A DNA stretch of 64,000 nt from the NCBI GenBank assembly GCA_963727245.1, contig CAVSFO010000005.1, positions 682,001 to 746,000 of the forward strand, given 5' to 3'. Below are positions 1 through 9,133 of the stretch, piece by piece; position 1 is the stretch's first letter; each line of letters opens with the position of its first letter. Under the pieces are notes generated by a model. The model was given only the letters and a program-made list of their open reading frames with translations. It was not told the DNA's origin and did not search any database. Source of the DNA: JBKQVT01 sp963727245 (lineage in GTDB: Bacteria > Planctomycetota > Planctomycetia > Pirellulales > Thermoguttaceae). The translations under genes and the position numbers were made by a program.

Positions 1-367
1 TCGCCATGGCGCCCGCCGCACTCGCCGACACCAGCATGACGCCGCAAGGCCGCCGGGTCGCCAGCGCGGTGCTCCGCGCCGAGCCGAGGTAGACGCTGAC
101 CGCCCGGGCCGCCTCGCGGCTCCGCCGCGAATCCTTGGCGAAATGCATGTTGTGGGCGGCCAGGCCCATCAGCAGCAGGATGATGCTGATGACCACCAGC
201 AGCTCGATCAGCGTGACGCCGCTGCGCGAAGGCGGAAGGCGGAAGGCGGAGGGCGGAAGGCGGAAAGCGGAAGCATGGAGGAACCGGCGGGGCGGGCACC
301 GAGGCGCGGCGTACCGCCGGGCGGCAACAAGGAGCAAACCGCAGTCGCTAATGTTCTTCGTTCTCAT
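1..367 (-). CDS. Prepilin-like (type II/IV pseudopilin) protein, 3' end cut by window edge
   Basis: Reading the minus strand from an ATG at 365-367 gives about 122 residues and runs off the window. After a basic, low-complexity leader comes the class III signal motif SGVTLIELLVVISIILLLMG, where cleavage is expected after Gly and before Val-Thr-Leu-Ile-Glu. A hydrophobic helix then leads into a charged region (FAKDSRRSREAARAVS) typical of GspH-like minor pseudopilins. The start was chosen for a good AAAGG ribosome site about 1 base upstream of a longer purine-rich stretch; part of the leader is encoded by a GGAAGGCGG-type repeat at 229-275, so the real N-terminus may be shorter. It is last in the minus-strand pilus/secretion operon. 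Family confident; exact role (minor pseudopilin versus other secreted protein) unknown. Confidence 0.7.
   Translation of the reverse strand, partial: MRTKNISDCGLLLVAARRYAAPRCPPRRFLHASAFRLPPSAFRLPPSRSGVTLIELLVVISIILLLMGLAAHNMHFAKDSRRSREAARAVSVYLGSARSTALATRRPCGVMLVSASAAGAMA
229..275. repeat. Purine-rich GGAAGGCGG short tandem repeat
   Basis: Short degenerate tandem of GGAAGGCGGA units. The same unit recurs at about 386-418, 19073-19105, 45060-45090, 49453-49530 and 50519-50550, in either orientation and nearly always between genes. This copy lies inside the leader of the partial prepilin gene and has probably been read through as coding sequence. Confidence 0.7.
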
Positions 368-418
368 CCTTTGTCCTTCATCCTTCCGCCTTCCGCCTTC
401 CGCCCTCCGCCTTCATCC

Positions 419-1390
419 TTATCGTGACTGGATATAGTGGTTGTGGATCGGCATCTGCCCCATCAGCTTACCGGGAGTGCCGTAACTGCCGCTAAACGGA
501 GCCACCGTCGGCCCCTGGGGGGCCATGTTTACGCCGAAGTCGTCTCCTTGCGATGAGATGGAAGACGTGGCGAGCGGGGTGCCGCGGTGGCCGGCGGCGG
601 ACACAATGAGCGGAATCAACTGAAACGCGGTCGCGTCAGCGTGCTCGGGGTCAAAGGGGTCGTGGTCCGTGGCCGAGCCCCCGGACTGAATCATCGATAT
701 CCCCGGAACCGGAACGCCCGTTATCGCGCTCGGACCGTAACTGCACGCCACCGGCCACCGCAACCAGGCAATCGGCCGGCCCCAGCCGTCGAGAAAAACT
801 GGCCAGCCGTTGACGCCGACGCCGATCTCGTTCGCCGTAAAACTCTTGCGGGCCTCGGCGTTGCCGGTCATCACCGTCAGATAAAGGAACTCGCCGAATG
901 AGCCATTGGAATTACCTATCGCCACCCGGTGGGCGCCGTAGGCCGAGGGGGTCAGGCACATACTATAATACAACTGATGGATGCCCGGCTCCGGCACGTA
1001 CATGGTCGTGGTGCCGGAGGTCAACGCAAGCGGACCGCTGTCGCTGCCCGCGGAGATGATGTCCGTGAGTTGGTCGGGCATCTCCATCCGCATCAGGTCG
1101 CGGATGGCTTGCAAGCGGATCTGCGCCGCCGCGCTCGGCGCCAGCCCCGCCAAATTGAGCGGCACGCGCCGCGTCTTGAAGGACTCGAGCTTGAGCATGA
1201 GGAAGTGGTCGATCTTGGCGATCGTGGCCTTGGTGCGGGCCTCGCGGGCGGTCTGCGACGCTCGCTGCAGCCCAGCCCATACCATCGCCATCAGGATGGC
1301 CAGGACCGTGATCACCACCAGCAGTTCGACCAAGGTCGTGCCCGGACGAGCACGCAGCCCGTTTCTGTTGCGGAATTCCGAGTGGTTCAT
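419..1390 (-). CDS. Prepilin-type N-terminal cleavage protein
   Basis: Intact 323-residue protein. Residues 1-16 are a short basic leader ending in Gly, followed by TTLVELLVVITVLAILMAMV, the type III signal and hydrophobic alpha-1 helix of pseudopilins: Gly at -1, Thr-Leu, and Glu at +5. The rest is a globular domain with aromatic and Gly/Pro-rich segments and no motif I recognise. A purine-rich GGAGAAGAG ribosome site precedes the ATG. It sits downstream of gspF and another prepilin on the same strand, so it is probably a pseudopilin subunit of the same machine. Planctomycetes also have many secreted proteins with this N-terminal motif, so a structural role is inferred from context only. Confidence 0.85.
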   Translation of the reverse strand: MNHSEFRNRNGLRARPGTTLVELLVVITVLAILMAMVWAGLQRASQTAREARTKATIAKIDHFLMLKLESFKTRRVPLNLAGLAPSAAAQIRLQAIRDLMRMEMPDQLTDIISAGSDSGPLALTSGTTTMYVPEPGIHQLYYSMCLTPSAYGAHRVAIGNSNGSFGEFLYLTVMTGNAEARKSFTANEIGVGVNGWPVFLDGWGRPIAWLRWPVACSYGPSAITGVPVPGISMIQSGGSATDHDPFDPEHADATAFQLIPLIVSAAGHRGTPLATSSISSQGDDFGVNMAPQGPTVAPFSGSYGTPGKLMGQMPIHNHYIQSR

Positions 1391-1425
1391 GGTTCTCTTC
1401 TCCCCTGGTCCCTAGCCCCGGGTGC

Positions 1426-1526
<101 letters not shown>

Positions 1527-1550
1527 TTCCCCTGGTCCCTGGCCCCTGGT

Positions 1551-2513
1551 TTACTGCGGTATGTCGTCTCCCAGCGTGGCGCCGCTCGCGAAATTCGTGA
1601 TGTCGTCACGCGTATTCGTGCCGTAATTTGTGCCCGCAGGATAAAAGCCCGGCGTGCTGGGTGTTGGTGTGTTGTACGCGCCGTCCAGTCCCGGGCAAAG
1701 GATCTGGAACGACGTCGGGTTCACGGGCACCGAAGTGCCCAGCCGGGAGTCGTAGTAAGGATACACGGTGGCCGTAGCGCCATTCGTGCCGGCGGCCGTA
1801 AACGTGCACGCGAACCCGGCGGTACTCGCCGGATAGGTGCCGTTTGACGCCGCGAAATAGAGGTAGGGAGCGGGGGCGCTGGCGGACGTCGCCAGCGAAA
1901 ACAGGCCGTTGTTCGGGTAGTACTTGTACGCGCTGCTTCCAGTTTGCGGAATGCGGCCGATATCGGGAGTGAATATCGACCCAGTAGTGGCCGTGTTTGA
2001 AGTTGACAGGCCGAAGGGGTCCGTCGGATCGGAGTTAAAGCCCGCAAAGACGCCGGCCGATTTTGTCGGCCCGCACAGCCAGAAAAGCAAGGCCATCGAG
2101 GGGTCAATCATCCCTGCGGTCCCCGCGGTGTTCGTCACGCTTTTCGGCAGGCCAGTACTCGTGTTGACGCTGCCGCCGAAGTTGCCGGGGTTATAGCGTG
2201 GGAAGGCCATCGCCAGGTGCGCTAAGATGGCGGCCTGCGCCGCGGCGGCCGTGCCCCCGCCATCGGGCGGATAGCTGCCGAACTTCTCCTTGTAGGAGTT
2301 CAGCGCCGTGTCCATCTGCATCACCTCGGCCTTCATGGCCATGTTCCTGGCCGCGTTGCGGGCCCGCACGGCCGCCACGGTGATCAGGCCGGTCAAAATG
2401 CTGATGATCGCAATCACCACCAGCAGCTCGACCAGCGTGAAGCCGCCGCGAGATGGGCGATTGGGGAGGGGGGACTGGGGACTGACGGCGGGGTGTTTCA
2501 GTTCTCCGTTCAT
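1551..2513 (-). CDS. Prepilin-type N-terminal cleavage protein (GspG-like)
   Basis: 320 residues from an ATG preceded by AAGGAG. The leader ends RGG and is followed by FTLVELLVVIAIISILTGLI, a canonical prepilin peptidase site (Gly | Phe-Thr-Leu-Val-Glu) and alpha-1 helix. The following segment (ALNSYKEKFGSYPPDGGG) matches the major pseudopilin GspG pattern, in which a helix is followed by a GxYP turn. The C-terminal half is longer than the usual ~145-residue GspG and rich in Ser/Thr/Gly. The reading frame is also open upstream through the last part of gspF, but that fusion is produced by a one-base insertion in gspF near 2597; the independent start and ribosome site show two genes. Confidence 0.85.
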   Translation of the reverse strand: MNGELKHPAVSPQSPLPNRPSRGGFTLVELLVVIAIISILTGLITVAAVRARNAARNMAMKAEVMQMDTALNSYKEKFGSYPPDGGGTAAAAQAAILAHLAMAFPRYNPGNFGGSVNTSTGLPKSVTNTAGTAGMIDPSMALLFWLCGPTKSAGVFAGFNSDPTDPFGLSTSNTATTGSIFTPDIGRIPQTGSSAYKYYPNNGLFSLATSASAPAPYLYFAASNGTYPASTAGFACTFTAAGTNGATATVYPYYDSRLGTSVPVNPTSFQILCPGLDGAYNTPTPSTPGFYPAGTNYGTNTRDDITNFASGATLGDDIPQ

Positions 2514-2563
2514 GGCAGGCTCCTTCGCTGCGGCGCACTCGCGCGCCGCAACGGCAAAAAATG

Positions 2564-3901
2564 TTACGTGCTGAGTTTTTGAATCAGGGCGATCAAGCGG
2601 CAGGAACAGCGCGATGACGATGAACCCCACCATGCCGCCCAGGCAGATGATCAACAACGGTTCCATCAGGCTCATGAGGCTTTCGGTCAAGACGGCCACT
2701 TCGTCGTCGTAGTTGTCGGCCACCTTGTAGAGCATGGTGTCCAATTCGCCCGTCTCCTCGCCCACGTCCACCATGTTGACGACCATGTCGTCCAAGACGC
2801 GACTGTTCATGCGGGTCATGTAGAGCAGCAGTCCGATCGGCCCGGCCACGAACATGAACCAGAAGAAGGCCGCCATGGGATGGAACCAGAGCCGCGAGTG
2901 GTCCTTCATCGGCTTGGCGATCGATTCGCCCTCGCGAATGGCTTCGTAGACCTTCTGGTAGATGTGCTCGAAGACGGCGTTGCCGGCGGTGTCGCGGGTG
3001 ATGTGCAGGGCCTCGAGGATGGGCACGCCGCTGGCCACCAGGGTGCCCAGGGTGCGGACGCTGCGGGCGACGGCGTTCTTTTCCACCAACTGGCCGAAGA
3101 TCGGAAGCTTCAAGGCGAACATGTCCCAGCCCATCCGCCCGGCACCGAACTTCCGCAACAGCTTGATGAACAGCCAAATGCCGATGGGAATGCCGGGGAT
3201 GAGGAACCACCAGTTCTTCACCCAGTCGGCGAGATGGCGATCAGCGCCTTGGTCATGTCCGGCAAGTCGGTGCCGAAGTCGGCGAAGATCTTCTGGAACT
3301 GCGGCACGATCTTCAACATGATGAAGGTGAGGATGCCGCCGGCGAAGATCACCACCGCGATCGGGTAGACCAAGGCGCCCTTGACCTTGCGGCGCAAGGA
3401 CTGTCGCGCTCCTGGAACTCGGCCAGCCGCTTGAGAATGACTTCCAAGGCGCCGCCGGCCTCGCCCGCCTTGATCATGTTGACGTACAGGCGGTTGAAGG
3501 CCTTGGGCGATTTGGCCATCGCCTCGGAAAGCGTGGAGCCGCCTTCGATCTCGTCGCACACGTCGATGAGGCAGTTCTTCAGCGCCCCCGGCTTGCACTG
3601 CTGCTCCAGGATCTTCAGGCTGCGCAGGATCGGCAAGCCGGCGTCCTGAAGGATGGAAAGCTGGCGGGTGAAGGTGGTCAGGGTCTTCATCTTCACGCCG
3701 CCGATGGCAAAGGTCTTGCCCTTCTTCTTGGTGGCTCTTCTTTCTCGCCGCCGTCTGCCGGCCTTTCTTGACGGCGATCTTCGTGACGAAGTATCCCCGC
3801 TGCCGGATCGTCGCCTGCGCTTCCTCCTGCGTCGGGGCCTCGATGACGTCCTTGAACTCCTGACCGGTCTGGTCCATCGCCTCGAACTGAAATGTCGGCA
3901 T
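2564..3901 (-). CDS. gspF: Type II secretion / type IV pilus inner-membrane platform protein GspF/PilC (frameshifted in this assembly)
   Basis: Starting at the ATG (MPTFQFEAMDQTG) the protein reads through a linker, then TFTRQLSILQDAGLPILRSL, the first GspF domain, then ALVYPIAVVIFAGGILTFIM (TM), a second repeat (RTLGTLVASGVPILEALHIT) and final TM FWFMFVAGPIGLLLYMTR with LIICLGGMVGFIVIALFLPL. This duplicated four-helix architecture with three TM segments is diagnostic. The gene is split by about four single-base shifts (near 3730, 3405, 3228 and 2597); correcting the last one gives the expected IALIQKLST ending and a stop at 2564-2566. It acts as the membrane rotor/platform for the ATPases encoded just upstream. 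Confidence 0.9.
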
Positions 3902-4038
3902 GACTGAACTCCTTCAAGACAGGCGAAACCGCAAGCGGCGTGTCCGCCGCGGCGACGCTATTCCCGCGTCTCCAATCCCTAATCCCCGGGCCTCACGCCG
4001 GGCTCATTCCCCGGCCCCTGGTCCCTGACCCCTGGCTC

Positions 4039-5768
4039 CTACCCTTCATGCACCGTTTCCCGAATGACCTCTTCAATCGAAGTGATCCCGGCGTAGACTT
4101 TTTCCATGCCGGCGGTCCGCAGCGGCCTCATGCCCGTCTGCAGCGCCAGGTCGCGGAGCTTCTCGGTCGAGGCGCCGCGGTTGATCAGCTCGCGGAGCCG
4201 GTCGTTGATGATCATCAGTTCGTAGAGGCCGATGCGGCCTTTGAAGCCGGTGTTGTTGCAGGCCGCGCAACCGCGCCCGCGAAAGAACTTCCGGTCCAGC
4301 ACGTCGTCCGGCGTGAGGTCCAGTTGCGCCAGCGTGTCCGTGCTGGGGATGGTCTGCTCGCGGCACTCCTTGCAGATCTTGCGGACCAGCCGCTGCGCCA
4401 GCACCGCCTCCAGCGTGGCGGTGATGAGGAACGGCGGCACCCCCATGTCCCGCAGCCGCGTCACCGTGCTGGGGGCGTCGTTGGTGTGCAGCGTGCTGAA
4501 GACCATGTGCCCGGTCAAGCGAGGCCTGCACGGCGATCTCGGCCGTCTCCAGGTCGCGGATCTCGCCCACCAGGATCTTGTCCGGGTCCTGGCGGAGGAT
4601 CGACCGCAGGCAGTGGGCGAAGGTGTTGCCGATGCCCGGGTCGATGGGGATCTGCACGATGCCGTCGATCTCGTACTCCACCGGGTCCTCGGTGGTGATC
4701 AGCTTGTCGGTGATTTCGTTCAGTTCGTTCAGCGCGCCGTAGAGCGTGGTGGTCTTGCCGGAGCCGGTCGGGCCCGGTCACCAGCACGATGCCGTTGGGC
4801 TTGCGGATGATCTCGCGGAAGGTGGCCAGGATCGGCGGCGTCCATGCCCACCGCGTTCAGATCGAGCATGACCACGGAGCGGTCCAAGCACCCGCATCAC
4901 CACGCTCTCGCCGAACATGGTGGGCAGCACGCTGACGCGGAGGTCGACGGGATGGCCGCCCACGGTGAGCCGGATGCGGCCGTCCTGCGGCAGCCGCCGC
5001 TCGGCGATGTCCAGGTTGGCCATGACCTTGATGCGGGTGGTGATGGCGAAGGCCAGGTGCCGCGGCGGCGGCACCATTTCGTACAGCACGCCGTCGGCGC
5101 GGATGCGGATCTTGAACTCGTTCTCGAAGGGCTCGAAGTGCAAGTCGCTGGCGTGGTCCTTGATCCCCAGCAACAACACCATGTTCAAGCAGCTTGCGGA
5201 CCGGGGCGCTGTCGGCCAGGGCCTCGATGCTGGTCAGGTCCATGGTGCCGTCTGCTTCTCCAGCGCCTGCGACCGCCGCCGCCAAGGCGGCGTCCTGCTC
5301 CATGTCGGCGATCAGCGTCTCCACGCTCTCGCCGCCCGACGGCATAGTACCGCTCCAACGCCCGCAGCATCTCCTTCTCCGTGGCCACCGCCGGCGCGAA
5401 TCTCGTAGCCCAGGAAACTCCGCAACTCGTCGAGGATCGACAACTTCTGCGGATCGCACATGGCGATGGTCAGCGTGTCGTCCTTGAAACTCGACGGGCA
5501 CGATGCGGTACAGTTGCGCCATCGGCTCGGTGATGTGCGAGAGCACGTCGGGCGGGATCACCACGTCGCCGAGGCTGACCACCGGCATGCCCATCTGCTC
5601 GCCCAGGGCCTGGGCCAACTGCTCGTCGGTGATCAGCCCCATGCTCATGGCGATCTGCCCGAGCATCTCGCCGGGCCGCTGCTGCTGCTCCTCCAGCAAC
5701 ATCTCCAACTGCTCGTCGCTGAGGAAGCCCAGGTCGACCAGGATCTGACCGATACGCCGAATCGCCAT
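4039..5768 (-). CDS. gspE: GspE/PilB-type secretion/extension ATPase with MshEN domain (several frameshifts)
   Basis: N-terminal region MAIRRIGQILVDLGFLSDEQ and the following helices form an MshEN/GspE N-terminal domain (about residues 1-150). The AAA core follows with HFEPFENEFKIRIRADG, the Walker A (GPTGSGKTTT after frame correction near 4777), Asp box ITTEDPVEYEID, Walker B ILVGEIRDLETA and His box TGHMVFSTLHTND. A zinc tetracysteine (ICKEC ... CAAC) lies near the C-terminus, as in GspE/PilB and unlike PilT. At least seven one-base shifts interrupt it (about 5485, 5395, 5340, 5183, 4889, 4840, 4777, 4520); several are clear insertions because removing one base restores the family consensus. 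It probably powers pseudopilus or pilus assembly with GspF. Confidence 0.88.
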
Positions 5769-5811
5769 GTCTTGTTTCTCCTGCCCGGCCGCCCCGCAGT
5801 CTGCGGAGCCG

Positions 5812-6916
5812 TCAGGCCGCTTGTTCTCTCGTCGTCGAAAATGCCGCGCTCGGCCTTGGCGATCCGTGCCGTCATGTCCTCGGGGTCGTTGGCACTTGAA
5901 CAGGATCTCCTTCTTCTCCACCAGGCCCTGCCGCCAAAGCTGGAACAAGTGGTCGTCCAACAACTGCATGCCCAGCTTCTGCCCGGTCTGGATCGACGAG
6001 GTGATGCGGAAGGTCTTGTTCTCGCGGATCAGGTTGGCGATGCCGGGGGTGACCACGAGCATCTCGTAGGCCGCGATGCGGCCGCCGCCGATCTTCGGCA
6101 GCAGCGCCTGCGAAAGGATGCCGATGATCGCCGTGGCCAACTGGGTGCGGATCTGCTCCTGCTGGTTGGTGGGAAAGACGTCGATGATGCGGTTGACGGT
6201 TCCCTGGGCCCCCGTGGTGTGCAGGGTGCCGAAGACGATGTGCCCGGTCTCGGCCGCCGTGATGGCCGCCTCGATGGTCTCCAGGTCGCGCATTTCGCCC
6301 ACCATGATCACGTCGGGGTCCTGCCGCAACGCCCGCCGGATCGCCTCGGCGAAGCTGGGCACGTCCACGCCGATCTCCCGCTGGTTGATCGTCGATTTCT
6401 TGTGCGTGGTGATAGAACTCGATCGGGTCCTCGATGGTGATGATGTGGTGATCGACGTTCTCGTTGAGGTAATCGACCATGGCGGCCAGCGTGGTCGTCT
6501 TGCCCGAGCCCGTCGGCCCGGTGACCAGGATCAGCCCGCGGGGCCGCAGATCAGGTCCTTCAACACCGCCGGCGTCCCCAGGTCGGTGAAGTTCAGCAAC
6601 TTCACCGGGATCTGCCGCAACACCATGCCCACGTTGCCCGCGCTGCTTGAAGATCGACACGCGGAAGCGGGCCAGGTCGCCGAAGGCGAAACCGAAGTCC
6701 GCCCCCCCGACCTCCTGCAACTCCTGCTGGCAGCGCTCCGGGGCGATGCTCTTCATCAGGGCCACCGTGTCCTCCGGCTCCAAGATCTTCGTTTCCAACT
6801 TCCTCATCCGGCCGTCGATCCGCAGCACCGGGGGCTGGCCGACGGCGATGTGCAAGGTCGCTCGCCTTGCGCTTGACGACCGTTTGCAACAGTTTGTCGA
6901 TGAGGAACGTTCCCAT
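5812..6916 (-). CDS. pilT: PilT-type retraction ATPase (frameshifted)
   Basis: Begins MGTFLIDKLLQTVVKRKASD after an AAAGGG ribosome site. It has the PilT N-terminal domain (HIAVGQPPVLRIDGRMRKL), Walker A GPTGSGKTTTLAAMVDYLNE, Asp box ITIEDPIEFYH, Walker B DVIMVGEMRDLETIEAA, His box TGHIVFGTLHTTGA, and the PilT signature AIIGILSQALLPK. It lacks the zinc cysteines of PilB/GspE, which separates it from its two neighbours. Single-base shifts occur near 6862, 6641, 6548, 6402 and 5884; the C-terminus (DDE..., stop about 5812) is therefore uncertain. Predicted to depolymerise pili and drive twitching motility or DNA uptake. Confidence 0.85.
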
Positions 6917-7024
6917 GATGAGCCCTTTGCGCAGCAAAGGCTGCGGCCGGGAATCCGGCCGAAGAAACCCCTTCGGCTGCTGGTTCCGTGTTTACTCGCC
7001 CCTGAAGAGAGCCTCGCCCACACT

Positions 7025-7053
7025 ATTATCCATGAATTTGTACGATTCGTAAA
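7025..7053 (-). promoter_or_regulatory. Possible sigma-70 type promoter ahead of pilT
   Basis: On the minus strand TTTACG, a 17-base spacer and GATAAT lie about 110 bases upstream of the pilT start, in an AT-rich pocket between two GC-rich genes. Weak -35, fair -10. Confidence 0.35.
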
Positions 7054-7108
7054 GAAATTCGTGCAACGGCCCGCTCCGCCGCGCTGGACCGCCACTCTCG
7101 GGGGTGTC

Positions 7109-8833
7109 TCATTCCGCCTCGCTTCGCTTCGCGGTCCGGAAGACCTCCTCCAGGGTGGTCACGCCGCGGAGCACCTTGTCGATGCCGTCCCAGTAAAGCG
7201 TCCGCATCCCCTCGCCAATGGCGGCCCTGCGGATGACCTCGGTCGGGGCCTCGTTGAAGGTCAACTCGCGGACCTTCGACGACATGAGCATCAGCTCGAA
7301 GATGCCCAAGCGGCCGCGGAAGCCGCTCCCCTGGCAGTTGCCGCAGCCGCGGCCCTTGAAAAAGTTGCCTTGGCCACCATTTCCGGGGTAATCGCCGGCG
7401 GCATCCAGGGCGGCATCGCTGGGCGTGTACGGCTGCTTGCATTTCTGGCAGACGATGCGGACCAGCCGCTGGGCCATGATGGCGACGACGGTGCTTGCCA
7501 CCAGGTAGGAGGGCACGCCCATGTCGATCAAACGTGTAATAGCACTGGGCGCATCGTTCGTATGTAGTGTACTGAATACCAAGTGTCCAGTCAGAGATGC
7601 CTGAATTCCCATCTGCGCCGTCTCCAGATCGCGCATCTCACCCACAAGGATCACATTCGGGGCCTGTCGCAACATCGCCCGGATCACCCGCGCAAAATCC
7701 AGCCCAATCTCGTGCCGAACCTCCACCTGGTTCACCCCCGCCAGGTAATACTCCACCGGGTCTTCGGCCGTAATAATCTTCCGATCCGGAGTATTCAGCT
7801 CATTCAGCGCGGCGTACAGCGACGTGGTTTTTCCCGAGCCCGTCGGCCCCGTCACCAGGATGATCCCGTTGGGCCGCAGGATCAATCCCCGCAAGCGGTG
7901 GTAGTCCTCGTCGGCGAAACCCAACTGCCGCAGCCCCACCTTGATGCTGTCCTTGTCGAGGATCCGCATCACCACCGACTGGCCGTGCGAGGTGGGAATC
8001 ACGCTCACGCGAAGGTCCAGTTCCTTCTCGCCCACGGTGATCTTGATGCGGCCGTCCTGGGTGCGGCGGCGCTCGGCAATGTCCAGTCTTGCCAGAATCT
8101 TGATGCGCGAGAGGATGGCCCCGAGCAACCGCCGCGGGGGGCTGTCCCGCTCCATCAACAGGCCGTCGATCCGATAGCGCACGCGGATGCGATCCTCGAA
8201 GGGCTCGATATGGATGTCGGAGGCGCGGAGTTGAACGGCCTCGGTGATGAGCAAGCTGCACCAGCCGCACGATGGGGGCGCTGCTCTCGTCGACCTCTTC
8301 CTCGCCGCCCCGTCCCCTCGTCGACCGTCTCGGTGAAGTCGATCGCCGTGTCGGTGAATTCCTGCAACATCGAGTCGGCGCTCTCGCCGACCGTCTGGCC
8401 GTAGTAGCGGTTGATCGCCTCAAGGATGTGTTCGCGGGGGGCCAGGGCGATGTCGATCTGGCGGTTGAGAATGAACCGCAGCTTGTCGAGGGTATCGATT
8501 TCCGTGGGATCGCTGACGATGACCGTCAGCCGGCCGTCCTCCTCCGCCAGGGGGATGCACCGCGTTCTCCCGCGACGACCGACTCGGGAACCAACTCGAT
8601 CACCGCCGGCCGGAATCGACACTTCGTTGAGGTTGACGTAGTCCAGGCCGATGTTGCTCCGCCATCGCCCGCATGACCTCTTCCCCCGTGGCATAGCCGA
8701 GGCGGACCAAGGCGTCGGGCAGCTTCATCGCCTGGTCCTTGGCCATCTGCCTGGCTTCGGCCAACTGGTCGGGGCTGATGACCTTTTGGCGGATGAGGAT
8801 TTCGGTGTAATCGCCCTTTTGTCTGGCGGCCAT
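7109..8833 (-). CDS. Second GspE/PilB-type ATPase, first gene of the operon
   Basis: Starts MAARQKGDYTEILIRQKVIS and contains a GspE N-terminal MshEN-like domain, then (intact from about 8254 to the stop) SDIHIEPFEDRIRVRYRIDG, Walker A GPTGSGKTTSLYAALNELN, Asp box ITAEDPVEYYL, Walker B VILVGEMRDLETAQ, His box TGHLVFSTLHTND and zinc cysteines CQKC ... CGNC. The N-terminal third is interrupted by one-base shifts near 8655, 8565, 8315 and 8250. Having two GspE/PilB paralogues plus PilT in one operon suggests either a pilus and a secretion function or alternative extension motors sharing GspF. Confidence 0.88.
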
Positions 8834-9133
8834 GCATGGCTCCACGTTGCGCGCCCGGGTATGGTTTTCCCCAATACCCTAAGCTAACGACGGCCATAGC
8901 CATTGTCAACCAAATTGCCGAAAAATGGCCTGCCGACGCCGGAAAACGGGCCGGAAAACCATCGTCGCCGGGAATCTGGCCTGGCCAACGCCCCGGGTTG
9001 CTTGTCGGGCCGATGGGGGGCTGTTATCATGAGCCGTCGCGCCGATATTTCATCCCACAGCGGCAGAGGTCCCCTGGAACCGTCGACGCCGGCGCAGGCG
9101 TGTTCCCCCACTCTGCGAGTCAGGAGGCATTCC
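8834..9133. other. Divergent intergenic region
   Basis: About 300 bases between the leftward ATPase operon and the rightward secreted-protein gene. It must hold both promoters, but I see no convincing -35/-10 pair and no palindromic repeat. AGGAGG at 9122-9127 is the ribosome site of the next gene. Confidence 0.5.

Noticed and set aside
1551..3221. Single long reading frame fusing GspF to a prepilin
   Set aside because: Created by one extra base near 2597. Removing it gives the normal GspF ending and stop at 2564, and the prepilin has its own AAGGAG and ATG.
4857..6368. Long frame fusing PilT to the next GspE
   Set aside because: The N-terminal half is the PilT C-terminus and the second half begins with a ribosome site and MAIRRIGQ, the start of an independent ATPase.
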